DNA from: Leptodactylus fallax
Taxonomy: Eukaryota; Chordata; Amphibia; Anura; Leptodactylidae
Reading direction: 5' to 3'
NCBI GenBank assembly: GCA_947044405.1
Contig: CAMRHE010000458.1
Span: forward strand, 1,337,271-1,401,270
DNA length: 64,000 nucleotides
In this document: positions 46,359-57,600 of the stretch, piece after piece
How positions within the stretch are numbered: position 1 is the stretch's first letter
Layout: each line of letters starts with the position of its first letter
The notes under the pieces: model-generated
Seen by the model: the letters and a program-made list of their open reading frames with translations, nothing else
Told to the model about the DNA's origin: nothing
The model's database searches: none
Made by a program: the position numbers and the translations under genes

Positions 46359-47240
46359 GCGTAGAGCAAGTTTATTTTCTATTTTCTATTTTTGAGTTAG
46401 TTGACCACAAGCCATACCACTTGGGGGCATGAAGGACTGACAGGAGACTGGGGCAGTCTGAGTAGCCTGGAGATTAGTTGGTGGAATTTGAGTCACTAAT
46501 GGAAATGCTAGCTGTATATCCCTGGAGTCAACATAGGGGATATCAGTAATGGCTGCAATATAGGTGTTTATTGAGTATAAGGGTCAGAATATCATAGTTT
46601 CCCTTATGGTTATAACATTTTAATGACAGGAAATGAAGTTACTGTGACCTGTACCTAGATTACTGGCATATGTACATACTACAGACTAGGGTTGTGGAGG
46701 TATATCATGGCTGTGCAGGAGTCTAGTCAGTGATGCTTTACAAATTATGTGTGTGGGGACCAGGTGTTTGGGTTTTCCTAGCACTAAGAGCAACTGACAA
46801 AATACTGACCTGTTGTATGATGCAGCCGTGATACTATAACCTTAGTCTAAGGGTGGTGAAAGTATCTAATTACACCCTAGGTCCAGTGGAAAGTTGGAGA
46901 GTGTGAATACTGTCTAACATTTAAATCCTGAATAAACTTTGAATAGGCAGGCACAGACCACATTGATCTGTCTTTTAGTAGATTAGTGGACGTCCTTTGT
47001 GTATTTTTTATATTAAAATATTAAAAGTTAAGTTTTATCGTTTGAAACCATTTATTTTCTGTGAGATATGAAGTAATAGGGAATGGTGTAGAACCCGCTG
47101 TGAGACTGATCCAGACTGAGGGACCATTTAAATGCTTAGGAAACCTTGGCAGGTGACACACTGAATTTACAATACTGAACTTTTTTACAATATTCTAATT
47201 TTCTTAGATTTGGTTTTTCATTACCTGTAATCCATAATCA

Positions 47241-47820
47241 ACATTACACAAGACTGTCTGTCTTGCCCATACACAACAGATCATGGCAGACTGACGGCAG
47301 AAAAAAATCCAACACGGCAGATTTTGGTTCTGACCTCTCGGCCATTACATTTGAGGCCAGACAAATACCACCACACATGGTGATCTAAAGCAGGGCCAGC
47401 TTTCCTAGAGAAGTAATGGTGGCTAAGAGGAGCAACGCACAGATATCTGACTCAAGATCCTATCATTCTCAGATGCAGTATTTTCCCGTGACTGAGATGT
47501 GCAAGCTAAGTAATCAAAAACTTCATCTTCGTTCTCAGGAAGTACAACAAACTTGTGGCTATTAGCGTTGCCACCAAAGCCAGAAGCAATGTTGCTGTTG
47601 CCACCCACTTTTTATTGTTAGTAGTACTTGCATTCGTGTTTCCTTCTTTCTCTCTTTTTGACTATCCCCTGCCCTGTTTTTTACCAGTCATTTTTTTACA
47701 GCACTCTCTACAAAAAAACATTGATTGGCAACAATTCTGGCACTATGTGTTTCTCTTTTTTTTGTTGCTATTTTTCTTGTTTGTTTTTTTACAAAGAAGT
47801 ATTTCAAGAAAAGTCAGCTT
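47241..47820. other. No gene recognised
   Basis: Contains a 61-codon minus-strand frame (47423-47608) with an acidic stretch (PENEDEVFDYL). It has no recognised family and is too short to call. Confidence 0.45.
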
Positions 47821-47823
47821 TAA

Positions 47824-48461
47824 GGCAGGGTTCACACTACCATTTATGTCCGTTCTGATAGTGTCCGTTAAAAAACAAAACAAAACAAAAAAAATTGGAC
47901 ACCTATCATAACAGACATTAATGGACACTAACTGATGTTAATGTGTCCGTTTTTTAACTGATCCAATTAATGGATTAGTTAAAAAAAAACGGACACATTA
48001 ACATCAGTTAGCATCAGTTAGTGTCTGTTATCATCAGTTAGTGTCCGTTTTTTAACACTGTTCGTTTTTTTTTTTTTTTCTTTTTCTGCTTTCTGAGCAT
48101 GTGCAGAAAAAAATCGGACATAAAATAATGAACAATAACTGATGGCTATCAGTTACCGTCCGTTATAAGTCCGTTACCAATAGACTTCAATGTTAAAAAA
48201 ATAACGGACACTTGCTGTCCGTCAAGAATCCGTTATTTCAAACAGACAAAAAAGTCCTGCATGTAGGATTTTTTGTCTGCGAAAAAAATGGACTTCTGAC
48301 GGATTGGGTGTAAACGGACACAAACCGACACTAACGGACACTAACGGACACAAATTTTAACGGATTTCTGACGGTTCAGCTAGTGTCTGATGCTAAAATC
48401 TTGTAACGGACAATAGCAACAGACACTACTGACGATCACCAATGGTAGTGTGAACGCCCCC
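47824..48461 (-). mobile_element. Harbinger-like MITE, 638 bp (copy 2, inverted)
   Basis: TAA at 47821-47823 and 48462-48464. Ends GGCAGGGTTCACACTACC and GGTAGTGTGAACGCCCCC. Reverse-complement copy of 33523-34144 with the same 'taacggaca' repeats and central palindrome. Confidence 0.85.
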
Positions 48462-48465
48462 TAAA

Positions 48466-48870
48466 TAATTGAGATTTTTCTCAGATTAGCACAGGCTACA
48501 ATACTGTATACATGAACAGTAAAAAAACAAAAGCAATAATTTGAATATTTGTTTCAGATTAACAATGCTCCGCCACACTGTTTGTTTGGAGGGCAGAGTA
48601 GAAAATAAAAAACTCATTAAATAATGAGATTTTTTTTTAAGATTAGCGCAGGTTAAACTGTATATTGGGTGAACTAAATACAGCAACACAAAAGCTTAAA
48701 TAACTGAAGAAATTACTTGAATATTTTTTTCAGATTAACAACATTCCATCATACTGTTTATTTGGTGGTTAGCAAAGTTAAAAAAATTAAAAAAAACAAT
48801 TAAATAAGTTTTTTTTTTCAGATTAGCACAGGCTAACAGTTGCTATATATTTAATGAAAACATTTAAGCT
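48466..48870 (+). repeat. Diverged tandem repeat, ~160-180 bp unit
   Basis: Markers 'cagattagcacaggct' at 48481, 48640 and 48819, and 'tttcagattaacaa' with 'acactgttt'-type follow-up at 48554 and 48730, give 2.3 units. Confidence 0.8.
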
Positions 48871-48952
48871 GTTCCCCCAAAAAGCTCTTAACAAAAGACT
48901 TTTCACTAACATTTAAAAAAATTATATTATTGGTAATGACAGGTTTAACTGT

Positions 48953-49656
48953 CATGTCTGTGTGTCTGTTTTTCTTATTACTTATGTAGGGAACTACTGG
49001 GATGTAGTGTATTTGGCCTCTCTGCCCCTGCTGCTTGGCCTCAGAAACCCCAAGGATTCAATACAAGGTTTGTTTTGTAAATAAGTGTGAGTCAGAACCA
49101 TGAGGGACTTCCTGGAGTGAGGAAGCTTTTCCTAAGCAGGGACAGTCTAATTCAAGTGGCTGGTGTAATCTTTGCAACTAGAAGGAATATATAAGCAGAT
49201 CTTTGAGTATCTATAGCCTTAAGATCAGCTAGTGAAGCTGGAGTGTATATGACTAGATCGCCACCTGTCCCACTTTATCTCCCTCATACAGAGCTAGTAG
49301 TTCTGCTCTGTGTTACCTATATACTCACAGGCTCTATCTAGTAATTGTAGTTAGGGATCAGTATATAGTTCAGGGTAGTGATAGGTTAGGCTTCCGACGG
49401 CCCACTAGATAGTTAGAGGCCCGGTTGCACTGGTAGATTAGTTGGCAGGTTAAAGACTCAGTGCCAGGGTAGTCAGTCCTGCATCTACTACCGTTGTTGT
49501 GGTCCTGTTTGCTTTCCTCAAGCATCATCATCCTCATCTCCTGATCGGCTGTCTGTTATCTCCTGGACGAATCCGAGGATCCACAGTCATCCACAGGGGC
49601 CCCTGAACCTGGATCATCTGTTCTGTTGCCTGGAGGTATTGTGCACAGGACTCTAG

Positions 49657-49706
<50 letters not shown>

Positions 49707-49910
49707 GGTATACGACTTAAGACTGTTGCAGAATTGCTGCTTGTTCTCAGTATACTGCATTATCCTTTTGACTCTTATAAAGCTACTGTTATAACCTTAT
49801 GTGGTATCTGTATGTATTCTTCAGACTGTGAGATTAGTACAGTAATCCTTGTTAAGGCTACTAACTGTACTTCATGGGTAAGTCCCAGGAAGAGATCCTC
49901 CCTGTAATAC
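48953..49910 (+). repeat. Possible solo LTR
   Basis: A non-coding block starting TGTCATGTCTGTG with a TATA-like 'gaatatataagcag' at about 49184, followed by a C/T-rich region and an (AT)n run. The composition and TATA box fit a large LTR, but no matching LTR, target duplication or coding region is visible. Confidence 0.3.
49659..49703. repeat. (TA)n microsatellite
   Basis: About 22 TA units. Confidence 0.97.
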
Positions 49911-50813
49911 AGAGGCTCTATCATGGGTGGAGGCACTGATATATTTCATATATGTTCCCACTCTTCCCTTCAGCGAAGGCTTCAGGTCCCATTATACACA
50001 CAGGTCAGCGTCAGAGTCTGTTGTGGGAGGGATAATACTCATACCCCCCCCCAAATAGGGCTACACTTATTATACTTATTAATAGAGTAGGAATGCAGCA
50101 GTCTCAATCTCAAACAGCAGCAGATATGCCCTCAATCCTATCTATTGATTTCTATCACTAATCTGCCTGTGTAATTACTTGAATCTGACTAAATTTCTAT
50201 TGCTTGTAAACTTTTCAGAACTGTGCTTTGTATGATGCAGTGAGATGAATCACAGATCCCTCACTATCTTCACCTTTACTGCATCTAGCTATTACTTCTG
50301 GCGATGCTTGGAGCATGTTATATACTGTATATGACATCAGTACTGTAAGGTGTTCACCTACTGTCTATTGGCTGAGAGGCTGTCAGCTGATGTCATGTGG
50401 TGCTAGTATGTCACACAGTGTGTTAGTGACTCAAACACATGTCTTTCTTCTGTATTTCCTGCTCAAACATGTGGTGACGGGCATTTTAGTTCGTCTGAGA
50501 CAAATCAGCATTTGTTCGGTTTCGTTAAAAACCGTACAAGTCTGAATATTCAGTTTGAACCCAGTTTGTGACGAATCCAATTGCCCATCTCTAGTTATTG
50601 ACCTTTATGCAGGATGCAACCAGACCCTGTTATATTTGTTTGGCGGGTGCTAGTGGGGTTCCCATATGGAGTTGTTTAATAGCCTGTCTAATCTAATAGT
50701 ATGGATGTCGCTAATTGGCTGTTTTTTGGCACTGTGTAACTCACATTATCATGTGACTGGTACCTAGCTTTATCTGTGTGCATTCGAAATGCTGACATCC
50801 ACCCCCTTCATGG
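49911..50813. other. No gene recognised
   Basis: Spacer; no element ends or coding motifs. Confidence 0.5.
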
Positions 50814-51484
50814 ACTGTAAGCAGGGTCGGACTGGCCCACCGGGGAACCGGTGAATCCCCTGGTGGGCCCCGACTATTAGTCCACATTTTACCAATGTAA
50901 ATGCATTGGTCAGGGGCCCGATCTGGATGGTCAGGGGCCCGATCAGGCCCCTGACCATCCAGATCGGGCCCCTGACCAATGCAATTACATTGACAAAATG
51001 TGGATTAGTAATGGTCAGGGGCGGGATTTTATTACCATAAAGATGGCCGCTGCCGGCGGAGCGCAGCGGCGGGAGACTGTCCCTACCTTGTCATGGGCCC
51101 GCCTCCTGAAGCCTGCATCCTGATTGATAGCTGCTGGAGCCAATCAAATTGCAGCGCATTGCTGCACGCATCAATGACGTCATAACGCTGTGTGCGGCGG
51201 CGGGATTCAGCAGAGGAGCCCAGAACAACAGTGTGAAGGTAAGTACAAGTTACCACACACACAAAACAACTTTCCCCCCTATTTTGCCCCCAAATCTTTC
51301 AGCTTCACTGACTCCTCTGAGAACTACAACCCCCAGCAGCTCCAGATGCTCTGGATCTGTTGAGAGTTGTAGTCCCCCCCCCCCAAAAAAAAAAAAAAAA
51401 ACGAATATTCCATTGTACTGTTATGCTGGTGCCTGCTCTAGGGCTCCAGCATGACAATACCTAAGTTGCAGAAACCGCTGAGGA

Positions 51485-51840
51485 CTTTTCTGTCCGTCAC
51501 TTTCAGTTTGAATATGGCGGACACCGGCGGACCTCATTATAATGGGGTCTGCCAGTGTCTGTGTGTAACCGCCATGTTAACAGTCCGCCTCTGTCATTCG
51601 GGTCCCATGGCGGACCTGTATGACAGAGAGCTTGCTGCGGATTTGAACCTAGCATAAGGCTATGGCTACACTACAACTTCCGTCATGGAACCAAAGATCG
51701 CCGTGTCGCCTTGGGACTCTTTCACACATTAGTGAATGGAGTCGCGTTGGGACCCTCAGGTTGCAATGCGACTCCATTCACTAACATAAGTGAAGGAGTT
51801 ACAAGGCGACACGGTGATCCACATGACAGGAGTCACGGCT
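51485..51840. repeat. Two Harbinger-like MITE fragments
   Basis: 51485-51656 holds 'atggcggacaccggcgg' / 'ccatggcggacctg' arms. At 51653-51655 TAA precedes GGCTATGGCTACACTAC, the end of a second MITE whose interior (51730-51800) folds on itself ('gaatggagtcgcgttgg...ccattcac'). The right ends were not fixed. Confidence 0.45.
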
Positions 51841-52169
51841 TATTCATCAAAAACAATGTTTTCCACCTGCCGGAGTTTTGCGCCTAATTTATAATGAGGT
51901 GAGCACATAAATTAGTCGCGTCTTCCGGAGTCCGTGCACCTAAACAGAGCTCCACACCAGCTCCTTGCTGATGTAGATCTCTGGCATCATTAACACTAGA
52001 AAACTGAAGTAAATGATGATAAAATGACAGGGCCAGAAAAGTGGTGAAAAACTCAAAAAGTCTTTTTTTTTTTTTTGCAAAAATTTTCACTTGCGCAAAA
52101 TAATTGTTACTTTTTTAATGGCTTGTACATCACTTTTTTTTAGCACACAAGCTGTGTTATATCAGCTCC

Positions 52170-52345
52170 ATTTATTTATTTATTTATTCTGCTTACTTGT
52201 ATAGCGCCATCATATTCCGCAGCACTTTACAGACATTGACAGTCATATGTAGATTGTGAGTCCTATATGGGAGAATGACTGACAATGTCTGTAAAGCGCT
52301 GCGGAATATGATGGCGCTATATAAGTAAGAAAAATAAATAAATAG
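52170..52345. repeat. Inverted pair of LINE/SINE-tail-like sequences
   Basis: 'cttacttgtatagcgccatc' (from 52192) with 'atattccgcagcac' is mirrored by 'gctgcggaatatgatggcgc' with 'tatataagtaag' (to about 52330), arms about 65 bp. The same tail motif ends the L2-type LINE at 29880-29918, so these may be two opposed 3' tails. Confidence 0.7.
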
Positions 52346-52559
52346 TATTTACACTGTACAAATAGGATGCATGATGTTAAAAAAAAAAAATGCATCCTAT
52401 TTAATGTCATGCATCCTATTCATACAGTGTAAATACTATGGGGCTGATTTAACACGGCTTATTTATTTATATGGCAGATATAACCTTTTTAACCAACCCC
52501 CAATACAATATAATTTTGTCAATATGTTGTTTTTTTTTTTTTTTTTTTATGCCAGGGGA

Positions 52560-52939
52560 GGTGAAAAACAACAAAAAAATACCCTACTCACCTGTCTCTG
52601 ATGCTGCAGTGTCCTCCCAGTGCAGTCCGATCCTGCTACTTGGCTGTCTTCTGGCGGTGACGTCCCGGCTCCCTTCCGCTGAGGCCGTCACGTGACTACT
52701 TAGGTCAATCAGCAGCCTACAGAAGGGACCCAGGGACGTCACAGATAGTGAGGTCCCTTCGCCGTGGCTGTGGATTGGCCTTAGCAGTCATGTGTGGTGG
52801 GGACATGCGCCAACAGAGCTGCAGGACTGGGGAACACACGCGCATCGGGGACAGGTGAATGTGTTTTTTTTTTTTTTTTTTCTTTATTTTCACCTCTCCC
52901 ACTCTAATTAAAAAATATATTTTTGCCTGGACAACCCCT
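52560..52939 (-). mobile_element. TTAA-type MITE, inverted, outer end unclear
   Basis: Ends '..gcctggacaacccct' at 52939 followed by TTAA (52940-52943). The interior is shared in reverse with 24789-24975 ('tactcacctgtc', GC-rich block). The left end is not fixed. Confidence 0.5.
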
Positions 52940-52943
52940 TTAA

Positions 52944-53270
52944 AGGGATTATCCACATTCTAATATTGTTATACCACCTGCAGGGTACCAACACGCAGGA
53001 CCCCCTGAAGATCAGCTGCATTGGAATAGCATGGCTCTCAGTAATGTTACCATACCAGGAGCCACGCTGCTCACTAGCCGTATAAAGTGTTGTGGTGGCT
53101 TTAGGTACTGCAGCACTGTTCCATTGAAGTCTATGAGGCAGCACTACAGTACCAAAAGCCGCAGCTGCACTTTTTACAGTGAGTGAGCAGTGTGGCTCCT
53201 GGTATGTAATCATTACTGGGAGTCACGCTGTCCTGGTGCAGCTGATCCAGGTTGTCAGACTTCCACAGAT
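52944..53270 (+). mobile_element. TTAA-type MITE sharing the same TTAA
   Basis: Starts AGGGATTATCCAC directly after TTAA 52940-52943. It has an internal foldback: 'ataccaggagccacgctgct' (about 53051) mirrored by 'gagcagtgtggctcctggta' (about 53184). The right end is uncertain. Confidence 0.5.
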
Positions 53271-53585
53271 CTAAGGGCTCATTCACACAACAGGATTCCA
53301 AGGCTGTGTGCTGGCTGTTGTATTAGCAGCACACGGTCCGATAGATTTTAGTGGATCTATTCGCATGACCATTGTTTCAACCGTCTGTGTGAATGATCCA
53401 AGAAAGAAATAGAACAGGCTATTTTTGGTGATTTTATGGATCCCTCAATAGACTCATGTCATGTGACTCTGGCCTCGTAATAATCCTGGAGCATGTAAGG
53501 GATTCAGATGCAGGAAGTATAGGTCAGTGGGGACTTGTGTCACCACATTTCAAGAGCCATAGTCGGGGCACTTCTCTGTCCTTAA

Positions 53586-53958
53586 GGCTGGGGCCCCACG
53601 TGGTGTAAACGCCGCGGTTCACCTGCGGCGTAAACGCCGTGGGAAAAAAAGTGGCATTTTACAGTCACAGCAAAGTGGATGGGATTCTAGTAATTCCTAT
53701 CCCCACTTTGCGTTAATATACGTGTTGCAGACATGCGGCGATTTCCAAAACCATTGTGGTTTTGGAAATCGCAGCATGTCAATTATACCTACGGAAATGC
53801 CGGCGGTTTCCCTATAGCTATAATGGAAGTAGAAAGTTCACAGAGGAAACCTCTGTGAACTTTCTATCAAAAGCGCTGCAGGAAGAACTGCAATGCGTTG
53901 CTGTCGTGGTTTTTCCAGCAGAGCTTTTTTGCTGCAGGACACCATGTGGGGCTTAGCT
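53586..53958. mobile_element. Harbinger-like MITE, 373 bp
   Basis: TAA at 53583-53585 and 53959-53961. Ends GGCTGGGGCCCCACGTGG and CCATGTGGGGCTTAGCT. The interior carries 'ttttggaaatcgcagcatgt', 'attatacctacggaaatgcc' and 'cagaggaaacctctg'. Most complete copy of the family in the window. Confidence 0.8.
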
Positions 53959-53961
53959 TAA

Positions 53962-54344
53962 AGGGATTTTCCAGGGCTTTCCTTTTTTTTTTTTTAATTG
54001 CTGACCTATCCTTAGAAATATCATCAATTGGAGATCTGTTGGGGTCTGACACCTTGTCCCCCTGTGGTTCAGCTGGTTAAAGAGGCAGTGGCCCTCTCTG
54101 AGAGCTGCTTCTGCTTCACAGGACATGTGACATTATGTTCATTGATCACATGGTCTGATCACAGCTCAGTCCCATTCAAGTGAATGGGCTGAGCTGTGAT
54201 ACCAAGCACAGTCACTATGGAGCTGTGCTTGGTAAGTACTGAAGAGGCTGCAGCACACACATCACGTGAACAGGTGCTGATCCCTTTCCAATTTTTAATT
54301 GATGATTGCATAGGTCATCAATTACTCAGCCTTAGAAAACCCCT
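53962..54344. mobile_element. TTAA-type MITE, 383 bp
   Basis: TTAA at 53958-53961 and 54345-54348. Ends AGGGATTTTCCAGG and TTAGAAAACCCCT. Contains an internal inverted part 'cccattcaagtgaatggg'. It abuts a Harbinger-like MITE on the left and another repeat on the right. Confidence 0.8.
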
Positions 54345-54348
54345 TTAA

Positions 54349-55000
54349 CCCCTTAATGACCGGGTCATTTTTTGTTTTTGCATTTTCATTTTTCCCTCCC
54401 CACATTCCAAGAGCCATAACTTTTTCATTTTTCAATTCACAGAGTCACATGATGGCTTATTGTTTGCGAAACAAATTGTACTTTGTAATGGCACCATTCA
54501 ATATGCTGTGCAATGTACTGGGAAGCTGGAAAAAAATTCAGAATGAGGTGCAATTGGAGAAAAACTGCATTTGCGCCAAATTCATATGGGTTTATTTTTT
54601 ACAGCATTCACTGTGTGGTAAAAATGACATGTTACCTGTATTCTGCGGGTCAGTACGAACACGGCGATACCAAATTTATATAGTATTTGTAATGTTTGGA
54701 TACCTTTTAAAAAATTAAAAACTTTGCTAAATAGAAAAACATTTTTGTGTCGCCATATTGTGTCATCTGTAACTTTTTCATATTTACATGTATGGAGCTG
54801 GGTAAGGCGTCTTTTTATGCGGGACAACATGACGTTTTTATTGATACCATTTGGGGAAAGATATGATGGTTTGATCACTTTTTATTCAATTTTTTATAGG
54901 AGGCAAAGTGTTAAAACGCTATTTGGCCATTTTGATTTTTTTTCCCCGCTACGCCGTTCACCGTATGGGATAAATATTTTAATATTTTAATAGTTAGGGC
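54349..55000. repeat. Dispersed repeat beginning CCCCTTAATGACCGG
   Basis: Directly follows TTAA 54345-54348. AT-rich with motifs such as 'tgtactttgtaatggcacca' and 'gggataaatattttaatatt'. It gives a 120-codon plus-strand and 98-codon minus-strand open frame with no motifs. From general familiarity this resembles a widespread amphibian repeat; the family name is not known to me. Confidence 0.55.
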
Positions 55001-55122
55001 CAAAAACTGGATGGGTGATGCCAAAAACTGGATGGGCGATATTTCATATAGCAGTAGGGTGGGTCCCTAGAATCAATCCCACTGGTGGGCCCTAGGCACC
55101 CCAGTCCGACCGTGACTGTAAG

Positions 55123-57600
55123 TGTGTGAGTGGTTGCTTCATCAGCATTATGCACCTGGGACGTTTTCATCATATATTACATGGGCCTGCATCCTGCACA
55201 GAACCATGGTTTAATCTAGCAATAGTTAAATGTGGCTTTTTTCAGTGATATATGTCACAACTGTGTTATACATATAGAACATACCACTTTAGAACAAGGA
55301 TTTTATTTTACTACACAATGATAAATCTGTTTTATATTTAGATTCAAAGAGCATAACCAGAAAAAGCAGATTTAAACGATATAAATGGAAACAAAACATG
55401 TCACGTAATATGCAATTTTATTATTGAAACTGCATCTATGCGTAAAGATGAGAGTCTCAAGACCCCTGTAGAGACTATAGTAATGGGTAAATATGGATTT
55501 TGTCAATTAATACTCATAAAATATAAAGCTATCCACTGCTTACTCAGATAACTGGGCCCTTTTCCAATCTTCTAATGGAAGGCCTGAGACAGAATCCAAA
55601 CCTTGAATTGCCAGTTCCAGTTATTCTTCTTTCCTTTTCTAATTGTGTGATTCATGCATCTAGTGTTTCTTTTATTTTTGCTATAAATAACCAATTTTGT
55701 TATAACCAGACCCATTACAATTTTCACATTCTGTTTTCCTTCAGCCAAGACATCTTTCTCACTTTTTCATGTGTAAATAGCTATGGTTAAATCATTTATT
55801 TGTATAATTTGAGAATTTATACCATGTATTTAAGTATCTGGTGCTCCATTTATTTACTACAGAAACCTGATCCATGATTGCTAATATACTAGGTCATGGT
55901 CATATGTCACTCATTAAAACTTAAAAGGATTGTCCAGTTTAGTGCTATTGTAAAGAAATGTAGGTTGATTATAAGTATTGTAGTATATGCTTTTTTGAAA
56001 TTGTGTTCTGTTTTTTACATTCCTAAAGTCACAACCCCTTGGTCAGCCAGACGTCTGCCCTATCCAGATGGTGTAAGAGGGGGAAACAGCCCTCATGTTA
56101 TGAATGTACCTGTTTCTATAAATAAGTTTTTTTGTTTTTTTTTTTATAAACTGACATTTGTTTGTTTGACCACAAGAGGCCACTGTTACCTCAGAAATGG
56201 AAAGGACTGTAATTCTGTAATTCCCTGGAGTAGTGACGTGGAGACCCAGTTCTGCAGAGGTGGTACAAGATGGAACAGAGTGTGGGTGGCAGCCATCTTA
56301 GGAGTGTGCTTTTGAGCTTTTAGAAGAAGAAGGGCTGAAGTTAGAGAAAAAGGATTCCTAAGGGATCAGAGATATAACAAGGGAGTGCTGAAGCAGAGAC
56401 TCTTCCAGGGTTTGTTCAGACAGCATCCTAAGTTGAAGATTGCTATCGAGGACCCGGCTGAGAAGTGGCCCTGTCAGTGAGAACACATGTTTTCTGGATG
56501 AGCCCCGCTTCCAGCTGTTCCAGATCAAGGCTAAAAGGTACACAACAAAGCTGGATCAGTAAGAGAAGTAATCGTGCACACACAGCATTACATTGTTTTG
56601 CTTGGGACTGAGTAAGGGCCTGTAGTTAGAATAGTTAGGCATCCTCATCTTCACAGGCCACACTACTGGTGAATTATCTACCTATTCGGTAGTAAGGACT
56701 AAGACTCAGAGAGTTCTATAGACTTGTAACTCCCTGAGAGGAGCTTCTGAGAAAGTCTAGAAGCGACATCTTATACATTGTCACATTTCTTTGGCTTACA
56801 AGGTGACCTACTATTATATTTACTAGGTTGTACTTTGTTTGTGGGGAATAGGGGTATTTTGATAAGTTTGTAAGCTCTTGTGTTATACCGCCGGTGCCCC
56901 TATCACACTCACTGAATTGTTCTTGTGACTAGGGTGATAAAAAAGTAACAAGCGGCTGGTTAGTTGCAGCCTGCAGATAAGTAAAAGCTTGGAGTGTATT
57001 GGAGGCATACATGAGAGGGCACCGTGCTGTACAACACCAGGGCCTCAGCTTCCTGGCTGAGTGTATGTAAATAATTGGGAGTGTTTTTTTTGGTAAAGAG
57101 GTGTTACTACTGAAAGTAAAATCTTGTTTTTAACTAAATTGATTTGGAGTCGCTTCCTTTGTTCGTGACTTCGCTGTATCCTGGGGAGCCCACCCCGGTA
57201 CACAGCTTACAATGGTACACCTATGTATAAGTTGTCTGCAGATGGAGGCACATGTGATGAACCATCTTATTTTCCCTCTTCCATAGTAACGCACTGCACA
57301 CAAACTATCACAGCAACAGTTGAAGAGACTCCTCACATTCGCCTCCATCTGTAGACCTCCATCTGAAATATAGAAAACAGGGTACAACTTAAAAAAAAAA
57401 CCTGTTAGTGAGTGGTATAAAATCATCATTAACTTACATGGTCTACAATAGCAATCAAGTGGCTAACCTGCAATCTCTCTGATAACTTTCTAGTGATCTC
57501 TGTTAGGACTGCCAACTGGACTCAATTACTCCTTCGAAGCATAGAAATTACAGAGAAATAAATGCATAAATTACAATTTATACATATTTTTTTCCCACAA
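55123..57600. other. No gene recognised
   Basis: Spacer with motif-less frames. A block around 56200-57200 has mixed composition and ends 'ggagcccaccccggtacaca'; it might be LTR or leader sequence of another retroelement, but I see no repeat pair to support that. Confidence 0.4.

Larger units (their letters stand above)
44700..47104. mobile_element. PLE-derived palindromic element, 2,405 bp
   Basis: Two ~1.04-kb arms in inverted orientation (about 44701-45737 and 46019-47062) separated by ~280 bp. They are nearly identical, for example 'cacaaagaacgtccactaat' on the left against 'attagtggacgtcctttgtg' on the right. Direct repeats ACTGATCCAGACAGAG (44684-44699) and ACTGATCCAGACTGAG (47105-47120) flank it as a target duplication. 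Each arm holds a hammerhead-like core. There is no RT; it looks like two pLTRs with the interior lost, or a non-autonomous PLE. Confidence 0.75.
44583..47240. mobile_element. Third Tc1 family remnant split by a PLE-derived insert
   Basis: Left part 44583-44699 begins GGTGCATCTCAATAAATTAG with 'agaatatc'; right part 47105-47240 contains 'ctgatccagactgaggg' and 'caatattctaattttct', the mirrored end. The 16-bp segment ACTGATCCAGACWGAG occurs once on each side of the insert. Only terminal parts of the Tc1 remain; no transposase is left. Confidence 0.75.
50822..55114. mobile_element. hAT-like element, 4,293 bp, packed with MITEs
   Basis: Inverted ends CAGGGTCGGACTGG (left) and CCAGTCCGACCGTG (right; 13 of 14 match), flanked by the perfect 8-bp repeat ACTGTAAG at 50814-50821 and 55115-55122. 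Just inside, both ends have 'ctggtgggcc'. No hAT transposase is found. The interior is a mosaic of TTAA and Harbinger-like MITEs and other repeats. Confidence 0.82.

Noticed and set aside
45363..46395. Near-identical 65-codon frames on both sides of the 45.9-kb centre
   Set aside because: Mirror copies within the palindrome arms, overlapping the ribozyme-like motif; no protein family resemblance.
47423..47608. 61-codon acidic minus-strand frame, possible processed pseudogene
   Set aside because: Too short, no recognised family, no poly-A tail or target duplication.
54356..54878. 120- and 98-codon frames on opposite strands
   Set aside because: Both lie in a dispersed AT-rich repeat, overlap each other, and have no motif.
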